Assembly: GCF_900100945.1 (NCBI RefSeq)
Contig: NZ_FNCG01000003.1
Coordinates: 582,715-646,714 of the forward strand
Length of the DNA: 64,000 bases
Reading direction: 5' to 3'
Origin: Mucilaginibacter gossypii
GTDB lineage: Bacteria > Bacteroidota > Bacteroidia > Sphingobacteriales > Sphingobacteriaceae
Shown in pieces: positions 34,146 through 43,394 of the stretch. Both the position numbers and the translations under genes were made by a program. Below the pieces are notes generated by a model, which saw only the letters and a list, made by a program, of their open reading frames with translations, ran no database searches and was not told where the DNA came from. Numbering within the stretch: position 1 is the stretch's first letter; the number at the start of each line of letters is the position of its first letter.

Positions 34146-35270
34146 ATGAATGGCAACTTTAAACGCCTGCGCCTTAAAAAACACAAACACGCAGGAAATG
34201 TAGGTGACAGACCGGGTACTATCAGGGTAGCCGATGATGCACTGAAACCCATTATATCCGTTTACTCATATAATAAAGATGAGTTGGTAACCTGTGAGGG
34301 AAAGGATATCAAAACAGCATTAAAACAGCTCAATAAATGTGACAATCATACCCATTGGATCAAGATTAATGGGTTAGGCGATGCCTCGCTGATTGAGCAA
34401 ATTGGTGAGCATTGCAGTATAAATGCCCTGGTTTTGGAGGATATTGCCAATACGCACCAGCGCCCCAAATTTGATGAATACGAGGATTATGCCTTTTGTA
34501 CCAGCCGCATCGTTCAATTTAACAAGGATAACGAGATCATTAACTGCCAGTTTTCGGCTATCATAAAAGATAATATCATCATTAGTTTTGAGGAGGATCA
34601 CACCGAGCGCTTTGACGCCGTAAAAGCCCGTTTGAAAGCCGGAAAGGGTGCTATCCGTACCGCGGGACCCGGATATATGTGTTATGCGCTTACTGACACT
34701 ATAATTGATACCTACTTTGTGCTGCTTGCCGAAATTGGCGATCATTTGGATGCCCTTGAAGATAAGCTTTACCTGAGCGCCGATAAAACCATCATGTTTA
34801 ATGCCCAGCAGCTAAAACGTACGCTCATTGTTGTACGCCGTGCCAGCTGGCCCGAGCGGGATAAGATCAATGACATGATCAGGTCTGAAAGTCCGCTGAT
34901 AACGTCGGAAGTTAAATTGTTTTTACGCGACGCTTACGACCATTGCATCCAGGCTATGGATCTCATTGAAAATTATAAGGAGGTAACATCAAGCATCATC
35001 GATCTGTACCTATCCATGGTAAGTAACCGCATGAACGAGATCATGAAGGTGCTTACCATTATTTCGGTGATTTTCATTCCGCTTACTTTTATTGCGGGCA
35101 TTTACGGCATGAATTTTTCGCGCCAGGATGATAAAGGCCATATCCTTCCGGATAACATGCCCGAATTGTACTGGCACCATGGTTACATTTATGCTATCGT
35201 GTTTATGTTTTTGATAGCCTTAATACAGGTGTTTGTATTTTGGAAAAAGGGTTGGTTTAACAGGCTATAA
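34146..35270 (+). CDS. corA: CorA family magnesium/divalent cation transporter
   Basis: A 374-residue transporter with a long cytoplasmic N-terminal part (about 1-310) and two C-terminal membrane helices. The first helix ends with the diagnostic YGMNF sequence (GMN motif) in FIPLTFIAGIYGMNF. The N-terminal LEDIANTHQRPKFDEYEDY block is also typical. It forms a pentamer that lets Mg2+ (or Co2+) into the cell. The start codon directly follows the WbqC stop, so the two genes are probably coupled. Confidence 0.93.
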   Translation: MNGNFKRLRLKKHKHAGNVGDRPGTIRVADDALKPIISVYSYNKDELVTCEGKDIKTALKQLNKCDNHTHWIKINGLGDASLIEQIGEHCSINALVLEDIANTHQRPKFDEYEDYAFCTSRIVQFNKDNEIINCQFSAIIKDNIIISFEEDHTERFDAVKARLKAGKGAIRTAGPGYMCYALTDTIIDTYFVLLAEIGDHLDALEDKLYLSADKTIMFNAQQLKRTLIVVRRASWPERDKINDMIRSESPLITSEVKLFLRDAYDHCIQAMDLIENYKEVTSSIIDLYLSMVSNRMNEIMKVLTIISVIFIPLTFIAGIYGMNFSRQDDKGHILPDNMPELYWHHGYIYAIVFMFLIALIQVFVFWKKGWFNRL

Positions 35271-35345
35271 GCTCCCCGCCCCCTAAAGGGGAGAAAAAAG
35301 GAGTTATTGAACAAGCTTACAAAGCACCCCCTTTACGGGGCCGGG
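35271..35345. repeat. G/C-run hairpin repeats after corA
   Basis: Two related units, CCCCTAAAGGGG (35280-35291) and CCCCCTTTACGGGG (35327-35340), face each other. The second encodes the C-terminal residues of the minus-strand DUF3820 gene. A similar unit lies at 51239-51260. Confidence 0.6.
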
Positions 35346-35580
35346 CGGCTTGAACTTGTTTCTTTACCATATACAGGATCTCACCCAGCCCATTTGTTTT
35401 GATCTCAAATGTGGTTGAAAGCAACATCCCCATTTTATCTTTACTAAAACCCTTGCCCGCCATCCATTCCAGGTATGATACCGGGATATCGGCTATAATA
35501 GTGCCTTTATATTTACCGTAAGGCATTTTGGTTTGTACAATATCAATGAGGATCTTTGGATCTGGCTTTAAATTTTCCAC
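35317..35580 (-). CDS. DUF3820 family protein
   Basis: An 87-residue protein with the DUF3820 core: MPYGKYKGTIIADIPVSYLEWMAGKGF followed by a short helical part. A role in quorum-sensing-regulated virulence has been proposed for the family, but it is unproven. The last residues, RPRKGGAL, come from the G/C-run repeat, so the C-terminus looks like an addition from repeat DNA. It follows the metallo-hydrolase gene by 37 bases on the same strand. Confidence 0.85.
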   Translation of the reverse strand: MENLKPDPKILIDIVQTKMPYGKYKGTIIADIPVSYLEWMAGKGFSKDKMGMLLSTTFEIKTNGLGEILYMVKKQVQAARPRKGGAL

Positions 35581-35617
35581 GCGGTAAAGGTAAGCACAAA
35601 CCGATGGGATTCTGCTC

Positions 35618-36553
35618 CTATTCCTGCAATCCTTTTATAATAAAAAATGTTGCGAGTGCAGCTGCGACGCCAACTGTTGCTTTTAAAATACTGCTGCTTA
35701 TATAAGGCGGGATATAGGTCACGCCCATTTCATCGGCAACAGCCGGATGCCCCACATAGCGGCCTTTTACAGGTATTGCTACCTGCTCAAAGTTATCGGC
35801 CAGTTCATGTAATTGATCATGCAGCTCACGGCCGCGCATTACGGGGCCATGACCTGCCGCTACTGTGCGTGGTTCAAGCGCGGCAAGCCTTCGTACTGAT
35901 TGGGCAGCAGCTTCCCAGTCGGTAGTGAAATACCTCGGCGGGCCGGTTAACTTTTTAAGCGAACTAAATGAATAGAAAGCTGATTCGGCCTTGGTAGTTG
36001 AAAACGCATCCCCGGCTATTAAGGTCGAATTTATTGGCAAAAACAGCGAAATATGGCCCGGCGTATGTCCCGGTGTGTGAATGATCTTCCATTCGGGCAG
36101 TTCTGGAATCCCTTCCTCCATATCGATGGTTTTTACTTTAGTACCGAGGTTAATGGGGGATGTTGGGAAAAATACCGACAGTAAGCTCATCAGCCCGTCG
36201 GTCAGTGATGGATCAGCCGGCGGATATGATGACAGGCCTGTTAGGTAAGGCAATTCAAGTGCGTGGGCATAAACAGGTACATTCCAAATCTCCAAAAGTT
36301 CTGCCAATCCTCCCGAGTGGTCGGCATGTCCATGTGTGAGCACAATAGCGGCAGGCCTGGTTCCCGGGCCAAAAAGCTCTTCGGCCATGGCAATGATTTT
36401 TTTTGCCGAACCTTTTAAGCCCGTATCAACCAAAACCCAGCCTTTGGCAGCACCGGGACGGTTGGCGATCATGTAAACATTAACAAATAATAGTTTAGTT
36501 CCCCATACCCTTTGCGATACCTGGAAATATTTTGTACTGAGCCTTCTGTTCAT
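35618..36553 (-). CDS. MBL fold metallo-hydrolase
   Basis: A 311-residue protein with the metallo-beta-lactamase fold. The metal motif HxHxDH is THGHADHSGG (His74, His76, Asp78, His79), followed by HTPGHTPGHISL, LIAGDAF and a late AAGHGPVM His. The last 25 residues (ILKATVGVAAALATFFIIKGL) form a hydrophobic helix, so it may be attached to the membrane by its C-terminus, which is unusual for the family. The substrate is unknown; glyoxalase II-like and lactonase roles are possible. Confidence 0.88.
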   Translation of the reverse strand: MNRRLSTKYFQVSQRVWGTKLLFVNVYMIANRPGAAKGWVLVDTGLKGSAKKIIAMAEELFGPGTRPAAIVLTHGHADHSGGLAELLEIWNVPVYAHALELPYLTGLSSYPPADPSLTDGLMSLLSVFFPTSPINLGTKVKTIDMEEGIPELPEWKIIHTPGHTPGHISLFLPINSTLIAGDAFSTTKAESAFYSFSSLKKLTGPPRYFTTDWEAAAQSVRRLAALEPRTVAAGHGPVMRGRELHDQLHELADNFEQVAIPVKGRYVGHPAVADEMGVTYIPPYISSSILKATVGVAAALATFFIIKGLQE

Positions 36554-36716
36554 GGTTTATAATTATTAACAAAACGTAACTCTTGTATTAAAAGTTTTAG
36601 CTGCTTAAATTTAAACACAATTTTATCAGTCTAAAACAAATAACATGGCCTTCGGCTTAACACCAGCGCAAACAGAAACTGCCAGAACTATGTTAGGTTA
36701 GTAAACTATAAACACT

Positions 36717-36956
36717 ATGAAACAACAATTTGATGCCACGCTTACGGGGACCGATAGCATTATTGAAGGTACAGCGCAACAGGTGACCTGGGCCGGTTAT
36801 GCCAATGCATATGAGTTTAAATCGATAGATGGCACACTACATTTAGTAATTGTCAAAGACCAGGATGGCGAATGGATCAGGATTGATGGTACAGAGCCTT
36901 ACCTTTCGAGCTGGATTGATGAACTGGCCGAACAGGCAGTAAGCCACTCTTTATAA
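36717..36956 (+). CDS. Small hypothetical protein
   Basis: A 79-residue soluble protein, MKQQFDATLTGTDSIIEGTAQQVTWAGYANAYEF..., probably a small beta-rich domain ending in a helix. It contains no known motif. It begins at an ATG with an upstream gap of 163 bases after the divergent MBL gene and ends 5 bases before a hairpin terminator, which supports it as a real gene. Confidence 0.65.
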   Translation: MKQQFDATLTGTDSIIEGTAQQVTWAGYANAYEFKSIDGTLHLVIVKDQDGEWIRIDGTEPYLSSWIDELAEQAVSHSL

Positions 36957-36996
36957 AAAAAGGAAGCCGGATCATTTGCCCCGGCTTCCTTCGTTA
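36955..36996. terminator. Bidirectional terminator before the exuT gene end
   Basis: AGGAAGCCGG (36961-36970) pairs perfectly with CCGGCTTCCT (36981-36990). A run of A before it gives a T run for the minus strand. It ends both the small plus-strand gene and the hexuronate operon. Confidence 0.85.
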
Positions 36997-37008
36997 TATT
37001 TCATATGA

Positions 37009-38319
37009 TTAATCCAATTCAATTGGTTTCATTTTAGGCACCAGGAAATGCATAATGAGCCAGGCTAAAATGTAAGCGCTTCCGCAAACAAAGAACATAA
37101 TATAATAGGCTATCTCAATTTTACCGATTGACCGGTAATACACAAACAGGTTTTTTTGCACGGCAAGCGACAGGAATACACCACCGATAGAACCGAACAT
37201 GCCACCTAAGCCCGTTACCGAACCAATAGTGCGTTTTGGGAACATATCCGAAACTGTGGTGAATATATTAGCGCTCCATGCTTGGTGCGCCGATGCTGCT
37301 ATCCCTATCACTATAACAGCAAGCCACATATTAACACCACCCAGAATTTGCGCAAATATGATTGGTATTACCGCCAGTGCGTAGATAAACATAGATGTTT
37401 TACGGGCTTTAAATACAGGCCAATCCTTTTTAATAAGGTTCATAGGCAACCAACCGCCGCCAACACTCCCAAAGGTAGACATGGTATAAACCAACGCAAC
37501 GGGAATGGCTATTTCTGTGCCCTTTAAATGATACTGGCTTTCCAAAAAATCGGGGAGCCAGAACAGGTAAAACCACCATATAGGGTCGGTAAGGAATTTA
37601 CCTATAACAAATGCCCACGTTTGCTTAAACGAAAGCAGCTTGCCCCAAGATATTTTCTTTTGCTCAACTGGCTGTAAAGCTTCAGTTTGACTGTCATGAT
37701 CACTGTTGATGTAATCAAGCTCGGCTTTTGATACCTTGCTATGCTTTGAAGGTGCGCGATAAATTACCTGCCATAATACAAGCCATATAAAACCGATTGA
37801 GCCGGTTATGATAAATGCCCAGCGCCATCCCCAGGCAGCTGCTATAAACGGAACCGTTAAAGGGGCAACTATAGCACCTATATTTGCACCAGAGTTAAAT
37901 ATCCCCGTAGCAAATGCACGTTCTTTTTTAGGAAACCACTCGGCCACTGTTTTAATGGCTGCAGGAAAATTTCCCGCTTCACTAAGACCCAATGCAGAAC
38001 GCACTACGCCGAAACCAAAGGTGCCGCCAACAAAAGCGTGGCACACCGCCGAAATACTCCATAGTAGTGTTGAAAGGAAATAGCCGAGTTTGGTGCCTAT
38101 CTTATCGATGATCCGTCCGGCAGCCAGCAAACCTATTGAATAAGCTATTTTAAAAGCAATCTCAATATTGGCATAATCGCCATCATTCCACTTAAACTCC
38201 TTGGTAAGGTCTGATTTAAGCAAACTGATTACCGCCCGGTCAAGGTAATTAACGGTTGTTGCGAAAAACACCAGCGAGCAGATCACCCAGCGGTAGTTTC
38301 CAACTTTTTCTTCTCTCAT
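37009..38319 (-). CDS. exuT: MFS hexuronate transporter (ExuT type)
   Basis: A 436-residue permease with twelve hydrophobic segments. The N-terminus YRWVICSLVFFATTVNYLDRAVIS and the segment LGLSEAGNFPAAIKTVAEWFPKKERAFATGIFNSG match the anion:cation symporter group that takes up galacturonate and glucuronate. It is the last gene of the uxaC-kdgK-eda-exuT operon, 19 bases after eda, which supports hexuronate as the substrate. Confidence 0.9.
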   Translation of the reverse strand: MREEKVGNYRWVICSLVFFATTVNYLDRAVISLLKSDLTKEFKWNDGDYANIEIAFKIAYSIGLLAAGRIIDKIGTKLGYFLSTLLWSISAVCHAFVGGTFGFGVVRSALGLSEAGNFPAAIKTVAEWFPKKERAFATGIFNSGANIGAIVAPLTVPFIAAAWGWRWAFIITGSIGFIWLVLWQVIYRAPSKHSKVSKAELDYINSDHDSQTEALQPVEQKKISWGKLLSFKQTWAFVIGKFLTDPIWWFYLFWLPDFLESQYHLKGTEIAIPVALVYTMSTFGSVGGGWLPMNLIKKDWPVFKARKTSMFIYALAVIPIIFAQILGGVNMWLAVIVIGIAASAHQAWSANIFTTVSDMFPKRTIGSVTGLGGMFGSIGGVFLSLAVQKNLFVYYRSIGKIEIAYYIMFFVCGSAYILAWLIMHFLVPKMKPIELD

Positions 38320-38338
38320 TATAATTTAGGTTAACTGG

Positions 38339-39001
38339 CTATTTAATGGTTTGTACTATTTCAAGCAGCTTCAGGGTATCGTTATACAGTTTATCGTACT
38401 CCTGGTTTTCCAGTACGCTTTTGCTGATTAGTTTACTGCCCATGCCCACGGCGCATACCCCTGCTTTAAACCAGGTACTGATGCTGTCATGGTTCAAATC
38501 AACCCCACCTGTTGGCATGAACAACTGACCGGCAAACAAATCCCTGATTGAGGATACAAACTCAGGCCCCAGTATATTGGCCGGGAATATTTTTATCAGC
38601 GCAGCCGCGTTTTGTTGAGCTGTGTAAATTTCGGTTGGTGTCATACAGCCAGGAATCCATAACAAGTTGTGCTGCGCTGCCAGTTTGCCAACCTCGGGAT
38701 TAACAATCGGTGATACGATAAAATCAGCTCCGGCAGCAATAAAAGCTTCAGCTTCCTGAACACTTTTGATGGTACCGATACCTAATTCCAGGCCCGGCAT
38801 TTCGCCGTTTGCAAGGGCTTGTTTTAAAACCTTGAAGTTTTCGAGGGCGGCTGCACCGCGGTTGGTATATTCAAATACCCTAATGCCAGCTTTATAAAGC
38901 GTGCGGGTTATTTGCAGGCTTACTTCCGGGTCTTTATAAAAGAACAGCGGTAATGTACCCTGCTTTAATATCGCGTCAAGTACTATATCTTTTTTACTCA
39001 T
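38339..39001 (-). CDS. eda: KDPG / 4-hydroxy-2-oxoglutarate aldolase
   Basis: A 220-residue class I aldolase that splits 2-dehydro-3-deoxy-6-phosphogluconate into pyruvate and glyceraldehyde 3-phosphate. The Schiff-base Lys lies in ALIKIFPANILG. GIGTIKSVQEAEAFIAAGADFIVSP and PTGGVDLNHDSISTWFKAG are typical. Its ATG overlaps the kdgK stop (ATGA), so translation is coupled. It is the last metabolic step of the hexuronate pathway in this operon. Confidence 0.94.
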   Translation of the reverse strand: MSKKDIVLDAILKQGTLPLFFYKDPEVSLQITRTLYKAGIRVFEYTNRGAAALENFKVLKQALANGEMPGLELGIGTIKSVQEAEAFIAAGADFIVSPIVNPEVGKLAAQHNLLWIPGCMTPTEIYTAQQNAAALIKIFPANILGPEFVSSIRDLFAGQLFMPTGGVDLNHDSISTWFKAGVCAVGMGSKLISKSVLENQEYDKLYNDTLKLLEIVQTIK

Positions 39002-40029
39002 TGTTTCATTGTGTTATAAATTTGATCAACTCTTTTGGTGGTCGCATCGCCTTCAATAAATAGCTTCTCGAATGCGGCTGCCGTTGCAAAGTCCAGCAAT
39101 TGCTGCGGATCTTGCTTGTTATAAAAGCCGTAAATAAGCCCGGCCATAAAGCAATCGCCGCTGCCAACTTTGTCAACCACGGTTTCGGTAGTATAGGTTG
39201 GGGAGTGATAAAAGCGGTTACCTGTATAAAGCGAAGTATAATATTCAACGCCTTTGCCTGCATCAAAGCGGAAGGTATTGGCAACAGCCCGGCAGCGCGG
39301 GTAGGCATCCATGATCCTTTCAGACGAATAAAGCCCTTCTTTCAGGTAAATACTTTGCTGGCCCGATTCATGCATATCTGGCGTAACGGGAATACCAAGC
39401 ATGGTTTCTTCGGCCCAAACATTACCCATAATGATATCGGCATATTGTACCAGTTTCGGCATGATCTCTACCGGCTTTTTACCGTACTGCCATAATTTGG
39501 GGCGATAATTAAGATCGACAGATATGGTGATATGTTTTTTGCTTGCTGCTTGTAAAACTTCTTCGCAAACATCGGCTGCAAGCTGATTCAAGGCCGGACA
39601 AATCGCACTGAAATGAAACCAGCTTACACCTTCCAAAACAACATCCCAGTTAACCATACCCGGTTTGAGGTCGGCAAAGGACGAGCCTGCACGGTCATAT
39701 ACAATGGCATTGTTCTTTACATCCTTACCACGGGTAAGATAATAAAGACCTATTCTGTTACCACTATGATGTATTGCTGATGTGTCGATACTTTTGCTTT
39801 CCAGGTAACTGATAATCTGTTCGGATAAGGCATTATCAGGCAAAGCGGTAAAATATTTTATTGGCTGCTCCCAAAGGGCTAAAGCATTGGCTACGTTAAG
39901 CTCGGCACCACCCATAAAAAATGGCAGCTTGTTGCTTTTTAACCATTGCCCTTCGCCGTCCGGGCACATGCGTAATAATAATTCGCCGAACGACAGGATG
40001 CTTCCCTTTGTATTTTCTATATTGCTCAT
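38998..40029 (-). CDS. kdgK: 2-dehydro-3-deoxygluconokinase
   Basis: A 343-residue PfkB-family sugar kinase that phosphorylates 2-dehydro-3-deoxygluconate (KDG). The N-terminal GELLLRMCPDGEGQWLKSNKLPFFMGGAELNVANALALWE and the C-terminal VDKVGSGDCFMAGLIYGF with the catalytic Asp are clear. The start codon follows the uxaC stop with no gap, and the eda gene overlaps its end. This gives a tight operon in pathway order. Confidence 0.92.
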   Translation of the reverse strand: MSNIENTKGSILSFGELLLRMCPDGEGQWLKSNKLPFFMGGAELNVANALALWEQPIKYFTALPDNALSEQIISYLESKSIDTSAIHHSGNRIGLYYLTRGKDVKNNAIVYDRAGSSFADLKPGMVNWDVVLEGVSWFHFSAICPALNQLAADVCEEVLQAASKKHITISVDLNYRPKLWQYGKKPVEIMPKLVQYADIIMGNVWAEETMLGIPVTPDMHESGQQSIYLKEGLYSSERIMDAYPRCRAVANTFRFDAGKGVEYYTSLYTGNRFYHSPTYTTETVVDKVGSGDCFMAGLIYGFYNKQDPQQLLDFATAAAFEKLFIEGDATTKRVDQIYNTMKQ

Positions 40030-41430
40030 TTAAAAATTGAAATAGTTTTTGGCGTTAAAATAGCAAATATCGCTCACGATCTTTCCTGTCCATTCAATAT
40101 CGTTTGGTAATTCGCCGTTTTCAATGTCGTCACCCAACAAGTTACAAAGCAACCTGCGGAAATACTCATGCCTCGGGAATGACATAAAGCTCCTCGAATC
40201 GGTAAGCATCCCAACCAAACGGCTCAGCAGGCCCATGTTTGATAAAGCGTTTAATTGCTTGATCATGCCATCTTTTTGATCCAAAAACCACCAGGCCGAT
40301 CCAAACTGCATTTTGCCGGCTACCGAACCGTCGTTATAGTTGCCCACCATAGTAGCAAACAACTCGTTATCGGCAGGGTTAAGGTTATAAATAATGGTTT
40401 TGGCTAACTGGTTAGTGGTATCCAATCTGTTCAGGAATTTGGATAATGCCCTGCCTTGTGCAAAATCGCCTATAGAATCCCAGCCGGTATCAGGCCCCAG
40501 ATTGGTTAAAGCACGCGCATTGTTATTACGCAATGCACCAAGGTGGAATTGTTGTACCCAGCCTTTTTCATGATCCCAAATGGCAAAGTAATACAACATG
40601 GCCGATTTAAATTTCAGGATTTCCAAAGGCAACAACACTTCGCTGTTCCTTATTTTGGTAAAGATGGTAGCTATCTCTGCGTCGGTATAATCTTCGGCAT
40701 AAATTTGCTCCAGTCCGTGATCTGATAATTTGCAGCCGTTTTCGGCGAAGTAATCGTGTCTTGCTTTTAAGGCCGAAAGATATTCATCAATGTTAGATAT
40801 GGATACATTTGCCACTGATTCCAGTTGGTCAATGTATTTGTTGAGCCCGGCAATGTCATCGGCGTTCATAGCTTTATCGGGGCGGTAGGCCGGCAATACT
40901 TTCACGCTGTATCCATCCTGTTTCAGTTTCTGATGATGGCTAAGGTTATCCAACGGATCATCAGTAGTACCCACAACCTCTACATTTTTACTTTTTAAAA
41001 TATTACGGATGCTGAACTCCGGCGATTGCAGTTTTTCGTTGCACTGGGCATATATTTTTTGTGCCGACGCTGGCGAAAGCAATTCATTTATGCCAAAATA
41101 ACGCTGCAATTCAAGGTGTGTCCAATGGTATAGCGGGTTTCTCAAAGTGTAAGGAACCGTAGCAGCCCATTGCATAAACTTTTCTTCGTCGGTTTTATTA
41201 CCTGTGATATAGGCTTCATTAACACCATTTGCCCGCATAGCGCGCCATTTGTAATGATCGCCATAAAGCCAGATCTGGGTTATGTTTTTAAAATTGATAT
41301 CATCAGCAATCTGATCTGGCGGCAGGTGGCAATGATAATCAATAATGGGCTGATGGCTGGCGAACTCATGATATAAGCGCTGCGCCGTTTTTGTTTGAAG
41401 TAAAAAATCCTGATCTAAAAAATTCTTCAT
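40030..41430 (-). CDS. uxaC: Glucuronate isomerase
   Basis: A 466-residue enzyme that converts D-glucuronate to D-fructuronate or D-galacturonate to D-tagaturonate. It shows the amidohydrolase-like metal pair in PIIDYHCHLPPDQIADD and the family segments EVVGTTDDPLDNLSHH, HLGALRNNNAR, FGSAWWFLDQKDGM and MLTDSRSFMSFPRHEYFRR. Length equals the usual 465-470. It is the first gene of the hexuronate operon. The intermediate steps (UxuA/UxuB or UxaA/UxaB) are not in this window. Confidence 0.96.
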   Translation of the reverse strand: MKNFLDQDFLLQTKTAQRLYHEFASHQPIIDYHCHLPPDQIADDINFKNITQIWLYGDHYKWRAMRANGVNEAYITGNKTDEEKFMQWAATVPYTLRNPLYHWTHLELQRYFGINELLSPASAQKIYAQCNEKLQSPEFSIRNILKSKNVEVVGTTDDPLDNLSHHQKLKQDGYSVKVLPAYRPDKAMNADDIAGLNKYIDQLESVANVSISNIDEYLSALKARHDYFAENGCKLSDHGLEQIYAEDYTDAEIATIFTKIRNSEVLLPLEILKFKSAMLYYFAIWDHEKGWVQQFHLGALRNNNARALTNLGPDTGWDSIGDFAQGRALSKFLNRLDTTNQLAKTIIYNLNPADNELFATMVGNYNDGSVAGKMQFGSAWWFLDQKDGMIKQLNALSNMGLLSRLVGMLTDSRSFMSFPRHEYFRRLLCNLLGDDIENGELPNDIEWTGKIVSDICYFNAKNYFNF

Positions 41431-41542
41431 TGGTTATTGACAGATATATACCGGAGTTAGCGGTATAGTAGTTTATACTTGTAAGCGGCAAATTACACAT
41501 CATACGGGCAAGTTGGAAGTAATAAGCCTAAACAATCCACGC

Positions 41543-41556
41543 AAACGTTTTCGTTG
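41543..41556. promoter_or_regulatory. Possible LacI-type operator upstream of uxaC
   Basis: AACG-TTTT-CGTT is an inverted repeat with a 4-base centre (41544-41555), about 114 bases before the uxaC start. It resembles the AAACGTTT-like operators of LacI-family sugar regulators. No exact promoter consensus was found next to it. Confidence 0.35.
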
Positions 41557-41582
41557 AGACGTAAAAACAACTACTATGAAGC

Positions 41583-41620
41583 AAAAAGGCGATGAGGTTA
41601 TCACCCCATCGCCTTTTTTA
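41583..41620 (-). terminator. Terminator after the xylose operon
   Basis: AAAAAGGCGATGAGG pairs with CCCCATCGCCTTTTT with one mismatch. On the minus strand a T run follows. It lies 20 bases after the symporter stop and ends the xylB-xylA-symporter unit. Confidence 0.87.
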
Positions 41621-41639
41621 TCTATTGGTGAAATTTCTG

Positions 41640-43346
41640 CTACCAGAAAATCGAGTACAATGCAACCACAATACCTGTTACAATTAAGGCGCCTGCTAAA
41701 AATCCTCTCGAAGTTTTAAACATTGAGCCATCAATTTCGAGGCCGTTTGTTGTAACGCCCCTGGCCTGGTCAATTTTTGAAATAATGTACATACCGATAA
41801 CGCACAGGATAAATACAAAACCCATACGGTCAAGGAAAGGGATTTCATATAACTTCGTTACTTTATCATCCTGCAAGGCTAATTTTGAGAAGCCATACGG
41901 CGACAGGAAGCTCAGGTCAATAAACTTTGGACAAAGTTTAAAGAAACATGAGAAAATGAAACCGCCAATAGTTGCAAATAAAGCCGCATTTGAAGTAGCT
42001 TTTTTCCAGAAGAAACCAAGGATAAACATGGCAAAGATACCCGGAGACACGAAGCCCGTATATTCCTGGATATACTGGAAGCCCTGCTTACCTTCGCCCA
42101 TTAATGCTTTACCAATAAGCTCAGATAACAGGATACCTAACAATAAGGCAACAAGTACCGAGATTTTACCCAGGTTAACCAGTTTCTTATCGGTAGCTTC
42201 AGGATTGATTGCTTTTTTGTAAATATCCAACGTAAAGATGGTAGCGATACTGTTTGCTTTACCCGCTAACGACGCTACAATAGCAGCCGTTAACGCAGCG
42301 AATGAAAGGCCTTTTAAGCCGCTTGGCAATAAGTTTAATAATGATGGATACGCTTTGTTAGGATCCAAAACTCCGGATGAACTCGCCATTTCCTGGTGGA
42401 ACATACCTTTTTGATATAAAAGGTATGCCGCAATACCAGGCAGCACCACAATAACAGGCATCAGCAACTTAAGGAAAGCTGCAAACAGGATACCGCCACG
42501 GGCGGTTTTAAGGTTTGCGCCCAAAGCTCTTTGGGTAATATACTGGTTACAGCCCCAATAGTTAAGGTTAGTGATCCACATGCCGCCTATCAGAACAGAT
42601 AAACCAGGCAGATCCATGTAATTTGGATTATCCTTTTTAAAGATCATATGGAAGTGATCCGTAGCTTCGCTATGCAGGATCTTGAAACCATTGAGCAAGC
42701 CTGTTGTACCTTCTTTTTCGCTTAACAAAGTAAGTGCAAGGTAAGATGCCATTAAACCACCCAATATCAATACCGCTACCTGGATTACGTCGGTATAGCC
42801 GATAACCTTCATACCGCCCAGTGTAATAACTGCCGAGAATATGGCCAACAGCCAGATACACAAGTGAATATCAAGACCTGAAATACCGCTGACAGCTAAT
42901 GCACCGAGGTAAAGGATTGACATTAAGTTAACCACAATGTACAGCAACAGCCAAAATATGGCCATGATCATGGCTACTGTTCCGTTATACCGCTGATGCA
43001 GGAACTGCGGCATGGTAAAGATCTTATTTTTAAGATATACCGGGATAAAGAAAACCGCCACAATGATGAGGGTGATAGCGGCCATCCACTCGTAAGTAGA
43101 TATGGCTAAGCCCATTTTAAACGCAGACCCACTTGTACCTATAAATTGTTCGGCAGAGATATTTGAGGCGATGAGCGATGCTCCGATAGCCCACCAGGTT
43201 AACGACCCTTCGGCCAAAAAATAGTCTTTTGAGGTGGCATCGGCGTTGTGTTTACGCTTATACACCCACCAGCCGTAACTGGCAACAATTATAAAGTAGA
43301 TAAAGAAAACAGCATAATCGCCATTTGAAAGGGTTTTGAGGTTCAT
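41640..43346 (-). CDS. Sodium:solute symporter family, probably sodium/xylose
   Basis: A 568-residue permease with about fourteen hydrophobic segments. The conserved SSS elements are ASLIASNISAEQFIGTSGSAFKMGL, NYWGCNQYITQRALGA and AALTAAIVASLAGKANSIATIFTLDIYK, the pattern seen in SGLT-type sugar transporters. Its place 48 bases after xylA suggests it imports xylose together with sodium ions. The sugar is inferred from context only. Confidence 0.9.
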   Translation of the reverse strand: MNLKTLSNGDYAVFFIYFIIVASYGWWVYKRKHNADATSKDYFLAEGSLTWWAIGASLIASNISAEQFIGTSGSAFKMGLAISTYEWMAAITLIIVAVFFIPVYLKNKIFTMPQFLHQRYNGTVAMIMAIFWLLLYIVVNLMSILYLGALAVSGISGLDIHLCIWLLAIFSAVITLGGMKVIGYTDVIQVAVLILGGLMASYLALTLLSEKEGTTGLLNGFKILHSEATDHFHMIFKKDNPNYMDLPGLSVLIGGMWITNLNYWGCNQYITQRALGANLKTARGGILFAAFLKLLMPVIVVLPGIAAYLLYQKGMFHQEMASSSGVLDPNKAYPSLLNLLPSGLKGLSFAALTAAIVASLAGKANSIATIFTLDIYKKAINPEATDKKLVNLGKISVLVALLLGILLSELIGKALMGEGKQGFQYIQEYTGFVSPGIFAMFILGFFWKKATSNAALFATIGGFIFSCFFKLCPKFIDLSFLSPYGFSKLALQDDKVTKLYEIPFLDRMGFVFILCVIGMYIISKIDQARGVTTNGLEIDGSMFKTSRGFLAGALIVTGIVVALYSIFW

Positions 43347-43394
43347 TGTTTTGGTTTGTCTTTGGGTTTAATATGTATGATTGACAATTATAAA

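Noticed and set aside
35271..35345. CRISPR-like array from repeated G/C units
   Set aside because: Only two units of unequal spacing, each a hairpin, with no spacer regularity and no cas genes.
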